Assembly (NCBI GenBank): GCA_965212145.1
Contig: CBDBUY010000008.1
Span: 1 to 52,388, forward strand
Length of the DNA: 52,388 nt
Reading direction: 5' to 3'
Source: JAAEPI01 sp965212145
GTDB taxonomy: Bacteria; Bacteroidota; Bacteroidia; Cytophagales; Cyclobacteriaceae
Shown here: positions 1 to 6,814 of the stretch, one piece after another
Layout of the letters: every line of letters begins with the position of its first letter
How positions within the stretch are numbered: the first letter of the stretch is position 1
The notes under the pieces: generated by a model
Databases searched by the model: none
The model's input: only the letters and a program-made list of their open reading frames with translations
What the model was told of the DNA's origin: nothing
Made by a program: the position numbers and the translations under genes

Positions 1-474
1 GGACAAAAGGCGCTGGACCCCACTCCTGATTCCTGGGCGGCTGATCCTGACAATGAAGTAGCGATTTACGTTATCCGCATGCAGGCTGGTGCGGAGCTAG
101 AGCTACCAACTGCCAGTTCAGAGGCCAACAGATCGTTGTATTTCTACCAGGGAGCCTCAACCAAAATCGAGGATGATATCATCGAGCCGGGTCGGGTTAT
201 TGAATTGAGAGCTGATCAAAAAACACTCATCCAAAATGGAGAAGGTGAAGGTCATTACCTGTTCTTGCAGGGCAAACCGATTGGCGAACCAGTCGTGACT
301 TACGGGCCTTTCGTGACCAACACCAATGCAGAATTACAGGAAGTAGTGAGCCGGTATCAACGCACTCAGTTCGGGGGCTGGCCCTGGCCAAAGAACGACC
401 AGGTACACGAAAAAGGCAGGGGCCGCTTCGCCAAACATGCTGACGGCCGGGAAGAAGAAAAATATCTAGCCTAG
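1..474 (+). CDS. Pirin family protein, C-terminal part (5' truncated)
   Basis: The reading frame is open from base 1 with no stop, so the gene begins outside the window. The visible 157 residues match the C-terminal cupin half of pirin-like proteins. They include the family signature FLQGKPIGEPVVTYGPFV and the typical ending YQRTQFGGWPWP followed by KGRGRFAKHADGREE. The metal-binding N-terminal cupin is not visible. Pirins are cytoplasmic Fe-binding bicupins, some with quercetinase activity; the role here cannot be told. The gene converges on the rhodanese gene, and its last 65 bases are repeated downstream at 540-604. The copy that ends this gene reads KYLA-stop; the downstream copy would read KDLA-stop. 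Confidence 0.9.
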   Translation, partial: GQKALDPTPDSWAADPDNEVAIYVIRMQAGAELELPTASSEANRSLYFYQGASTKIEDDIIEPGRVIELRADQKTLIQNGEGEGHYLFLQGKPIGEPVVTYGPFVTNTNAELQEVVSRYQRTQFGGWPWPKNDQVHEKGRGRFAKHADGREEEKYLA

Positions 475-637
475 TTTGTGGTCATTCCAGGCCTGGATGC
501 CACCATCTCCACCATGGTCTGTGGCACACAGACCATTGAAAAAAGGCAGGGGCCGCTTCGCCAAACATGCTGACGGCCGGGAAGAAGAAAAAGATCTAGC
601 CTAGTTTGTGGTCATTCCAGGCCTGGATGCCACCATC
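410..637. repeat. Tandem direct repeat of the pirin/rhodanese tail (two 98-bp copies, 130-bp period)
   Basis: Bases 410-507 recur at 540-637 with one mismatch (t463 versus g593). Each copy holds the end of the pirin frame, the overlapping stop codons of both convergent genes and the last codons of the rhodanese gene (DGGIQAWNDHKLG-stop on the minus strand). The 32-bp spacer (508-539) is not part of the repeat. The pirin gene uses the left copy and the rhodanese gene the right copy, so both stay intact. This could be a recent tandem duplication or an assembly artefact near the window edge. Confidence 0.95.
514..536. repeat. Perfect inverted repeat (10-bp stem, 3-nt loop) in the repeat spacer
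   Basis: Bases 514-523 (ATGGTCTGTG) and 527-536 (CACAGACCAT) are exact reverse complements around the loop GCA. It lies in the unique spacer between the two tail copies. There is no T-run on either side, so it is not a standard intrinsic terminator, although it sits between two convergent genes. Confidence 0.85.
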
Positions 638-904
638 CAGATTGTATAGCCTGTCAAATCCCATTTGCCCCATGATTTGGCAAGCTTTTCCACTTCTGTT
701 GCCACTGCGGCAGTGCAGCAGGTAGGTCTTGTCACGATCCAGTTTATCCACTTCATCTTTAAAGGACGGATCAAAAAAATTGATCGTCGTGTGACCTTCG
801 ATCTCCCCTTCGACCAACTCCTCCTCAGGTCTGACATCAATCACCTGATGCCCTTCGTTCATTAACTTCTCGAATTCTTCCGGACCGATATTTTCGTAGC
901 TCAT
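596..904 (-). CDS. Rhodanese-like domain protein
   Basis: This is a single-domain rhodanese of 102 aa, the usual size of stand-alone family members. The N-terminal half carries HQVIDVRPEEEL, the CH2A-like motif, and the active-site loop is CRSGNRSG with the persulfide-forming Cys at residue 65. Such proteins move sulfane sulfur or detoxify cyanide in the cytoplasm; the substrate is not evident. No signal peptide is visible. It converges on the pirin gene with overlapping stop codons, and its last 13 codons are present twice because of the tail duplication. Confidence 0.93.
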   Translation of the reverse strand: MSYENIGPEEFEKLMNEGHQVIDVRPEEELVEGEIEGHTTINFFDPSFKDEVDKLDRDKTYLLHCRSGNRSGKACQIMGQMGFDRLYNLDGGIQAWNDHKLG

Positions 905-1013
905 ATTTCTAACATTTTTCTTGCGCGCAATTTAAGAAGTAGCGTTCGAATCCTGACATTAACTTCTCATTAACACCAATTTTCGCCTGAGCTCTTTAGC
1001 TTTCAAATAAAAA

Positions 1014-1466
1014 ATGAGGTTGTCCCTTTTTATAATCCCAATGTTCTTGTTGTCCATAGTCCAGGCTCAAAACTGGAACCAGGATCAAAAAGCAATTCTG
1101 AATGCAATCGATAAACTGTCGGCAGCTACTGCCCCTGATGGCAAAGGTCCTTCTGCATACGGGGAGCTATTGGCTGAAGAATTTTCCAGATGGACCATGG
1201 GCTCGGATAAAATGGAAACCAAGGAGTCATGGCTGAAAGGAATTGACGGGTGGTTCAACGATGGTTGGCGGGTGAGTGACCGAACGAATGAAGTTCAGGA
1301 AATTAAAATTGTGGGAATAACAGCTTTTGTGAGAAGAATGGTTTCTGAAACCTACATGGGGCCAAAAGGCGAACTAACCGACCCATCGAAAGCCGCCGTG
1401 TCAGAAGTCTGGATGAAAGACCGTGATTGGAAATTACTCCGAGTTGAAGTGACCGTATTGGATTAA
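1014..1466 (+). CDS. Secreted NTF2-like / DUF4440-type protein
   Basis: The protein has 150 aa. A signal peptide ends near residue 19 (LLSIVQAQ), so the product is probably periplasmic. The rest looks like an NTF2-like (SnoaL/DUF4440) fold: an N-terminal helix, an aromatic-rich centre (DGWFNDGWRVSDR) and C-terminal strands ending in VWMKDRDWKLLRVEVTV. This ending is typical of DUF4440 proteins, where a strand carries the final tryptophans. Function is unknown; family members bind small molecules or act as orphan domains. Its stop codon overlaps by 4 nt the stop of a small minus-strand gene. The fold assignment is by pattern only. Confidence 0.75.
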   Translation: MRLSLFIIPMFLLSIVQAQNWNQDQKAILNAIDKLSAATAPDGKGPSAYGELLAEEFSRWTMGSDKMETKESWLKGIDGWFNDGWRVSDRTNEVQEIKIVGITAFVRRMVSETYMGPKGELTDPSKAAVSEVWMKDRDWKLLRVEVTVLD

Positions 1467-1603
1467 AGGGCAAACAATTGTTGCCTCAATTCATCCGCCT
1501 TGGCATAAAGACGCTTGCTCTCCGACTTATCCGATTTTGATAGCTGGTAAGCCTGATTCAACATGGATTTGTATTGTGCGTGAAGGTTTTCGTATGAGTC
1601 CAT
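1463..1603 (-). CDS. Small 46-aa helical protein, Lacal_2735-like
   Basis: The frame starts at ATG 1603 and encodes 46 residues, beginning MDSYENLHAQYKSML and ending AKADELRQQLFAL. An in-frame stop lies a few codons upstream, so no longer start is available. The sequence is amphipathic and helical, with the pattern LxxxYxxMLxxAYxLSxxDxxxSxxxYAxADELxxQ. That pattern resembles the short Lacal_2735 proteins common in Bacteroidota, which have no known function; most of those are somewhat longer at the N-terminus. It lies downstream of bshB1 on the same strand, 103 bp away. Its stop overlaps the end of the opposite NTF2-like gene by 4 nt. Confidence 0.7.
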   Translation of the reverse strand: MDSYENLHAQYKSMLNQAYQLSKSDKSESKRLYAKADELRQQLFAL

Positions 1604-1706
1604 CGGTTTTCGCTTTAGATGAATTGATAAGACAAAAATCCTCTAAACTACCGTCAGGTTCAAGACGGCATTTTACGAAAATCCAATTAAGCAATTTGCC
1701 TAACCT

Positions 1707-2423
1707 CTACTTTAGGTCAGATAGATCACTGACTCCAATAAAGCCACGGTATATGAAACCTTCGGCATATTTCACTCCGATTCGGTTGCCAAATTCCCGG
1801 GCTCTGGCTTCCAACATGCTGAAAAAATCACTGGAGGATATGTAGGTCTCAGGTTCATCACTCTTGGGATCGAAGAGCTGACTTTTATAAGCTTTGTAAG
1901 CTTCTGTGCGTTGCTCGTAGACATCCGAAATATCCACATAGAAATCTGGAGTAAGCGACCGACTCTGAATGTAATGGTAAACCTTCTCAGGCCTGTAAGG
2001 TGCTTGAGAATTTCCATTTTCATCGGTCGTTTTGATCTTCTCCAAACCCGCCCAGAAACAGGAGTCCTCTATAAGTCTTGAAGCCCTTCCATGATCCGGG
2101 TGACGGTCTTCGGGCGCATTGGCCAGAACGATTTTGGGTTGATACTTCCTGATTCGTTTAATCAGCTCCATTCGATGCTCCTCATCGTTCTCAAAAAAGA
2201 CGTCTTTGAAGCCAAGGTTCTCCCGAATGTCCAGTCCAAGAATTTTTGCAGCATCAGCCGCTTCCTGATCTCGGATTTCCGGAGTTCCCCGCGTACCCAT
2301 CTCCCCTCTCGTCAAATCCAAAATTCCCGTTGAGAATCCTTTTTTCTTGTGAGAAATTAACGTGCCACCGGCACACAATTCCACATCATCCGGGTGGGCT
2401 CCTATGGCAAGAATGTCAGTCAT
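1707..2423 (-). CDS. bshB1: Bacillithiol biosynthesis deacetylase BshB1
   Basis: The product (238 aa) is a LmbE/PIG-L zinc deacetylase. The metal-binding motif AHPDDVELCAGG is at residues 8-19 and the second motif PEDRHPDHG near 105. The stretch ILDLTRGEMGTRGTPEIR is diagnostic of BshB1 rather than other LmbE proteins. BshB1 removes the acetyl group from N-acetylglucosaminyl-malate to give GlcN-malate, the second step of bacillithiol synthesis. The protein is cytoplasmic. Its start overlaps the end of the glutaryl-CoA dehydrogenase gene by 4 nt, so the two are probably cotranscribed and translationally coupled. bshA and bshC are not in the window. Confidence 0.92.
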   Translation of the reverse strand: MTDILAIGAHPDDVELCAGGTLISHKKKGFSTGILDLTRGEMGTRGTPEIRDQEAADAAKILGLDIRENLGFKDVFFENDEEHRMELIKRIRKYQPKIVLANAPEDRHPDHGRASRLIEDSCFWAGLEKIKTTDENGNSQAPYRPEKVYHYIQSRSLTPDFYVDISDVYEQRTEAYKAYKSQLFDPKSDEPETYISSSDFFSMLEARAREFGNRIGVKYAEGFIYRGFIGVSDLSDLK

Positions 2424-3637
2424 TTGAAAGCTGGAATTCCTGTAATCTCTGCTCCTAAAATTAGCAAGTGGATATCGTGCGTTCCCTCATACGTAACAAC
2501 CGACTCCAGGTTCATCATATGTCGCATCATTGGATATTCTCCCGTAATGCCCATGCCACCATGAATCTGTCGCGCCTCTCTTGCAATGTTTAGCGCCACC
2601 TCCACACTGTTTCTTTTGGCCAGGGAAATCTGCTGGGTGGTGGCCGTACCATTCTCCATCATCACACCAAGCTTCCAGTTAAGCAATTGAGCCTTAGTGA
2701 TTTCGGTGAGCATTTCTGCCAATTTCTTTTGTACCAATTGGAACGACCCGATCGGCTTGTCGAATTGAATTCTCTCCAACGAATATCTTCTGGCCGAATC
2801 GTAACAGTCCATGGCCGCACCTATCGCGCCCCAGGCGATTCCATACCGGGCCTTGTCCAGGCATTTCATAGGAGCTCCAAGCCCACTCTTTCCAGGAAGT
2901 AAATTCTCTTTCGGCACTTTCACATCCTGAAAAACCAGCTCGCCGGTGCAGCTGGCTCGAAGCGACCATTTCCCATGAGTTTCCGGAGTGGAAAATCCCT
3001 CCATTTCTCTCTCCACAATCAGGCCGTGAATCCGACCTTCTTCATTCTTTGCCCATACCACAGCTACATCAGCCTGTGGTGAATTGGATATCCACATTTT
3101 GGCACCATTCAGTAAATAGTGGTCGCCCTCATCCGAAAAATGCGTTTCCATGCCGCTAGGATTAGAGCCGTGGTTGGGTTCGGTTAGCCCGAAACATCCA
3201 AGCATTTCACCAGAAGCCAGCTTTGGTAAATATTTCTTTCGCTGCTCCTCAGACCCAAAAGCGTAAATCGGGTACATCACGAGGGAGCCTTGCACAGAGG
3301 CAGTAGATCGCATGCCGGAATCTCCTCGCTCTATTTCCTGCATGATCAGCCCGTAAGAAATGTAGTCCAATCCGCCACAACCGTATTCCTCCGGCAGTGT
3401 GGGTCCAAAAGCACCGACCTCCCCAAACTTCTTCACAATCTCAGACGGGAAGTGATTTCGTTCTGCCCAATCTTCAATGAATGGTGTGATTTCTTTTTTA
3501 ACAAAGTCTCTAACAGACGATCGAATGAGCTTGTGCTCTTCGGTCAAAAGGTCGTCCAGCTGATAAAAATCAGGTGACTCAAATTCGTCGACGAAATTTC
3601 TTTTCTTCACAGCGCCATTCTCCGTGGTTACTTCCAT
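2420..3637 (-). CDS. Glutaryl-CoA dehydrogenase (acyl-CoA dehydrogenase family)
   Basis: The product has 405 aa with the full acyl-CoA dehydrogenase layout: helical N-terminal domain, central beta domain (CFGLTEPNHGSNPSGMETH, WISNSP) and C-terminal helical domain with ARQIHGGMGITGEYP. The catalytic base is Glu384 in TYEGTHDIH. This motif and the ending ILGAEITGIPAF match glutaryl-CoA dehydrogenases, which oxidatively decarboxylate glutaryl-CoA to crotonyl-CoA with an FAD cofactor and ETF. It is divergent from tryptophan 2,3-dioxygenase; glutaryl-CoA is an intermediate of tryptophan and lysine breakdown, which supports the assignment. A promoter-like element lies at 3673-3701. Confidence 0.9.
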   Translation of the reverse strand: MEVTTENGAVKKRNFVDEFESPDFYQLDDLLTEEHKLIRSSVRDFVKKEITPFIEDWAERNHFPSEIVKKFGEVGAFGPTLPEEYGCGGLDYISYGLIMQEIERGDSGMRSTASVQGSLVMYPIYAFGSEEQRKKYLPKLASGEMLGCFGLTEPNHGSNPSGMETHFSDEGDHYLLNGAKMWISNSPQADVAVVWAKNEEGRIHGLIVEREMEGFSTPETHGKWSLRASCTGELVFQDVKVPKENLLPGKSGLGAPMKCLDKARYGIAWGAIGAAMDCYDSARRYSLERIQFDKPIGSFQLVQKKLAEMLTEITKAQLLNWKLGVMMENGTATTQQISLAKRNSVEVALNIAREARQIHGGMGITGEYPMMRHMMNLESVVTYEGTHDIHLLILGAEITGIPAFK

Positions 3638-3672
3638 TGGGGTTTACTTTTTGGGTTTCAATAAGAACGGCG

Positions 3673-3701
3673 CAAATTTACAATTAAATACGAGCAGTCA
3701 A
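3673..3701 (-). promoter_or_regulatory. Putative Bacteroidota-type promoter for the glutaryl-CoA dehydrogenase/bshB1 operon
   Basis: On the minus strand the sequence reads TTG (3701-3699), an 18-bp spacer, then TAAATTTG (3680-3673). This fits the Bacteroidota sigma-ABfr consensus TTTG-N19-TAnnTTTG. The predicted transcript start is about 30 bp upstream of the ATG at 3637. The -33 element overlaps the first codon of the divergent kynA gene, so the two genes may interfere. Inferred from motif only. Confidence 0.5.
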
Positions 3702-4636
3702 TGTCAGAAAATCTAATGGATGAGGGTCTACAGGACCAGTTGAAGAAATTATCAGAGAAATATGCCTCCATGGGTCAGGATCTCTCAAGCTATCTGGATG
3801 GATTGCTATACAAGGACTATTTGACCTACTGGGATTATATTCACCTGGACACCCTTTTGAGCCTGCAAAATCCCATCACAGCCTTTCCTGATGAAAAGAT
3901 ATTTATCCTTTATCACCAAATCACGGAATTGTACTTCAAGCTTATCCTGAACGAAATAGATCAGGCCATGTTTGAAGACCCAATAGACGCTGAAATTTTC
4001 CATAAAAGAATTCACCGTTGTGGTCGGTATTTCAATCACCTCGTAGATTCATTCGATGTGATGATAGACGGCATGGATCCGGACCAATTTCTGAAATTCA
4101 GGATGTCCTTACTGCCTGCCAGCGGATTCCAGTCAGGTCAATACCGACTGATAGAAATCTCTTCCACAGATTTTTATCGATTGACCAGAGAACCGGATGA
4201 AATGAAAGGAAAATCCACGGAGGAGATTTACGAGAAACTCTACTGGAAAAGTGGTGCAACCGAATTGGCCACCGGCAAAAAAACATTGACGCTTCGTCAG
4301 TTCGAACTCAAATACCGTGAAGATTTCATTCGAAGGGCTGAGAAAATCAAAGACTGCAACCTCCGACAAAAATTCAACGCCCACTACGCTGATAATGAGG
4401 AGATCAAAAATGCGTTGCGAGAGTTGGATCATTTGGCCAATGTCAGCTGGCCGCTTGTGCACATGAGGTCTGCCTCACGATACTTGCAACGTGATCCTGA
4501 CGTCATAAAAGCAACGGGTGGTACAAACTGGCAAAAATATTTGCCTCCGAAAAATCGAATGGTGCAATACTATCCTGAACTTTGGAAAGATCAGGAAATT
4601 GCTGAGTGGGGACGAAAACTGAAATTAAATGAATAG
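3701..4636 (+). CDS. kynA: Tryptophan 2,3-dioxygenase
   Basis: The product has 311 aa. Family landmarks are LTYWDYIHLDTLLSLQ (substrate pocket), HQITELYFKLIL (active-site His), SGFQSGQYRLIE and, near the C-terminus, a His in WPLVHMRSASRY where the haem ligand of TDO lies. A threonine-rich GTGG-like loop (KATGGTNW) follows. The enzyme opens the indole ring of L-tryptophan with O2 to give N-formylkynurenine, the first step of the kynurenine route. It is cytoplasmic and haem-dependent. The C-terminus is more divergent than in proteobacterial TDOs. Its last 8 nt overlap the MORN-repeat gene. No kynB or kynU is in the window. Confidence 0.9.
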   Translation: MSENLMDEGLQDQLKKLSEKYASMGQDLSSYLDGLLYKDYLTYWDYIHLDTLLSLQNPITAFPDEKIFILYHQITELYFKLILNEIDQAMFEDPIDAEIFHKRIHRCGRYFNHLVDSFDVMIDGMDPDQFLKFRMSLLPASGFQSGQYRLIEISSTDFYRLTREPDEMKGKSTEEIYEKLYWKSGATELATGKKTLTLRQFELKYREDFIRRAEKIKDCNLRQKFNAHYADNEEIKNALRELDHLANVSWPLVHMRSASRYLQRDPDVIKATGGTNWQKYLPPKNRMVQYYPELWKDQEIAEWGRKLKLNE

Positions 4637-6452
4637 GTCCCGACCGACCATCATTTTCCTTTTTTTTCTCATTGGGGCGGGAGCTCAGGAAACATTCCAA
4701 CGTGAAGTTTTTTTCAACGCAGACTCAGCTCAGCTGAAGGAAATAGCACATTTCCGAAAGTCCGATTCCACCCTTCACGGAACCTATGAAGCCTTTCATC
4801 CAAACGGCTCGCTTCAAACTTTTGGGCACTATCAAAACGGCCTGCCAGACAGCACCTGGGTCTATTACTATTTCAATGGACGGAAGCGCGCAGAAGGGAA
4901 ATTCAAGCAAGGAAAATCCAACGGAAAGTGGATCTATTACTACGAGAATGGTAACCGCAAGTCAGAGGGCATGCTCAGAGATGACATCAAGCACGGCACA
5001 TGGACTTTTTATTTCGAAAGTGGAAAACCGAAGAGCACGGGAACCTACTACAGTGACAAAAAGGCGGGGATTTGGAATTACTTCTATGAAGACGAGGTGC
5101 TGAAGGCGCAGGCGTATTACGAAAATGGCACGGGCATTTACAAAGAGTTCTATCCTTCAGGTGGTGTGAAGATGGAAGGTGAAAATGAGCACGAAAAAAG
5201 TGTCGGTGATTGGAAATACTATTATGAGAGTGGAGAATTGCAGGCGGAGGGTAAATTCGAAGAAGGTCTGAGGGTTGGTGAATGGATCTACTACCATAAA
5301 AACGGACAAAAGGCCGCTGTTGGCAAATTCACTGCCGGTAAGGAAGATGGTGTCTGGAAGCACTTTTATGAAGATGGAACGATCAGTGCAGAGGGGGCCA
5401 TGGAAAGTGGTGAGCGCGATGGTTTTTGGAAGCTCTACTACCCCACTGGTGACTTGAAAGGTGAGGGCGATTTTGAACTTGGCAATGGCCAATATGTAGA
5501 GTACTACCCAAGCGGAAAGCAGCGAACAAGAGGCCAGGTTAAGAACGGCAAAAAGCACGGCAACTGGGTCTTTTACTCCGAGGAAGGACTGGTTGATGGG
5601 GAAGCAACTTTCAAGAATGGTGAGGGGACATACACTGGATTCTACCCGGATGGTAGTGTGAAAATGTCAGGCGACATGAAGGATGACAAGCGCGTGGGCG
5701 AATGGCAACTCTATAATCAGGACGGAAGTTTAGCCGGCACTTATAAACCTATTTACGAAGATGAGGCACCCATTTTCAAAACTAGAGAACTCAGCACCCC
5801 GACTGATCCCATAGGATCTGACAAACCGGAATACCTTTTTAAAAGCAATAAGCTCAGATATTTCACGCCCACTATCAACGAATACGACGGAGTAATTTTC
5901 GGCACAAATCCACTGTTTACTGGAATTAACAGGTTTCCCATCGCCATTGAGTATTACCAACAGGAACGCTTAGGCTATGAATTGCAGTTTACCATTTTGA
6001 GAGAGCCATTTTTTGTTGGAGATGCGCAGATCGGCTTGAATGATGTCTACAGTAGAGGAGGCACAGTGGAATTCAGGCAGAAATTTTACCATGAAGACCG
6101 AAAGCTGGGTATGTGGTATTTCGGTCACCTTCTTGGATTCGGCAGTTTAAGACATTCTGTGAAAGTACTGGATTCAAGTTTCGAACAGGAGCTTGGAGAA
6201 ATGACCGAATCAAGAGGCTACTATGGCTTGACCATTGGAACGCGATGGGTCCAGCGTTTGACAGATTCAGGATTCACAATTGATGCTTATGTCGGAATGG
6301 GGTTCGGGTTACGGGATTTTCAGAAGAACTATGCCCCTGACACGACACTTGACGCACAATTTGATCCCTTGGTGAAATCAAAAGGGTACTTCCCGGTGTT
6401 GTTCGGGTTGAACTTCGGTCTGGTTGGACCAAAGAGAAGATTGACAAAATGA
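4629..6452 (+). CDS. Secreted MORN-repeat protein with C-terminal beta-barrel-like domain
   Basis: The product has 607 aa. A signal peptide ends near residue 20 (LIGAGAQ). Residues about 50-375 hold roughly 14 MORN-type units of about 23 aa with the core WxYYYExGxxKxEGxFxxGxxxG, as in the YwqK-like family of Bacteroidota. Residues about 385-607 are different: they are rich in alternating aromatic and polar residues with glycines (for example YYGLTIGTRWVQRL and VGMGFGLRDF) and look like outer-membrane beta-strands. So it may be an outer-membrane anchored repeat protein. It overlaps kynA by 8 nt and the next gene by 4 nt. Function is unknown; the barrel call is inference. Confidence 0.8.
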   Translation: MNRSRPTIIFLFFLIGAGAQETFQREVFFNADSAQLKEIAHFRKSDSTLHGTYEAFHPNGSLQTFGHYQNGLPDSTWVYYYFNGRKRAEGKFKQGKSNGKWIYYYENGNRKSEGMLRDDIKHGTWTFYFESGKPKSTGTYYSDKKAGIWNYFYEDEVLKAQAYYENGTGIYKEFYPSGGVKMEGENEHEKSVGDWKYYYESGELQAEGKFEEGLRVGEWIYYHKNGQKAAVGKFTAGKEDGVWKHFYEDGTISAEGAMESGERDGFWKLYYPTGDLKGEGDFELGNGQYVEYYPSGKQRTRGQVKNGKKHGNWVFYSEEGLVDGEATFKNGEGTYTGFYPDGSVKMSGDMKDDKRVGEWQLYNQDGSLAGTYKPIYEDEAPIFKTRELSTPTDPIGSDKPEYLFKSNKLRYFTPTINEYDGVIFGTNPLFTGINRFPIAIEYYQQERLGYELQFTILREPFFVGDAQIGLNDVYSRGGTVEFRQKFYHEDRKLGMWYFGHLLGFGSLRHSVKVLDSSFEQELGEMTESRGYYGLTIGTRWVQRLTDSGFTIDAYVGMGFGLRDFQKNYAPDTTLDAQFDPLVKSKGYFPVLFGLNFGLVGPKRRLTK

Positions 6453-6814
6453 GCAAAACAGTAATAATAGGAGCAACACCCAATCCCACAAGAACAGCAT
6501 TCATCGCAGCAGAAAAGCTCTCGCGATACGGAGAAGAATTTGTCCCCGTTGGAATAAAGAAAGGAGAAGTTTTCGGGAAGAAAATTCTGGACCTTAGGCA
6601 AAAACCAGACATCTCTGACGTGGACACAGTCACTCTTTATCTGAATCCTAGAAATCAGGAAGAATGGATAGAATACATCCTTTCACTGAAACCTAAGAGA
6701 ATTATTTTCAACCCAGGCACAGAAAATCCGGAGTTAGCCAAACGAGCCTCAGAAAGAGGAATAGAAGCAGATTTCGCCTGTACGCTTGTGATGCTCTCGA
6801 CAGGACAGTACTAA
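6449..6814 (+). CDS. CoA-binding domain protein (CoA_binding_2 / YccU-like)
   Basis: The product is a 121-aa Rossmann-fold protein. The N-terminus VIIGATPNPTRTAF is the nucleotide-binding loop; EEFVPVGIKKGEVFGKKIL and the ending IIFNPGTENPE are typical of the stand-alone CoA-binding family (PF13380). Members bind CoA, and a few have been linked to acyl-CoA metabolism, but no reaction is assigned. Its ATG overlaps the stop of the MORN gene (ATGA), so it is translationally coupled. Its stop abuts the stop of the convergent leucine-rich-repeat gene with no spacing. Confidence 0.88.
   Translation: MSKTVIIGATPNPTRTAFIAAEKLSRYGEEFVPVGIKKGEVFGKKILDLRQKPDISDVDTVTLYLNPRNQEEWIEYILSLKPKRIIFNPGTENPELAKRASERGIEADFACTLVMLSTGQY

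Noticed and set aside
921..930. Palindrome TTGCGCGCAA upstream of the rhodanese gene
   Set aside because: A 10-bp palindrome is likely by chance at this window size, and no second copy or recognised operator pattern supports it.
1651..1668. Short hairpin CCGTC/GACGG between bshB1 and the small gene
   Set aside because: A 5-bp stem with an 8-nt loop and no T-run is not enough to call a terminator.
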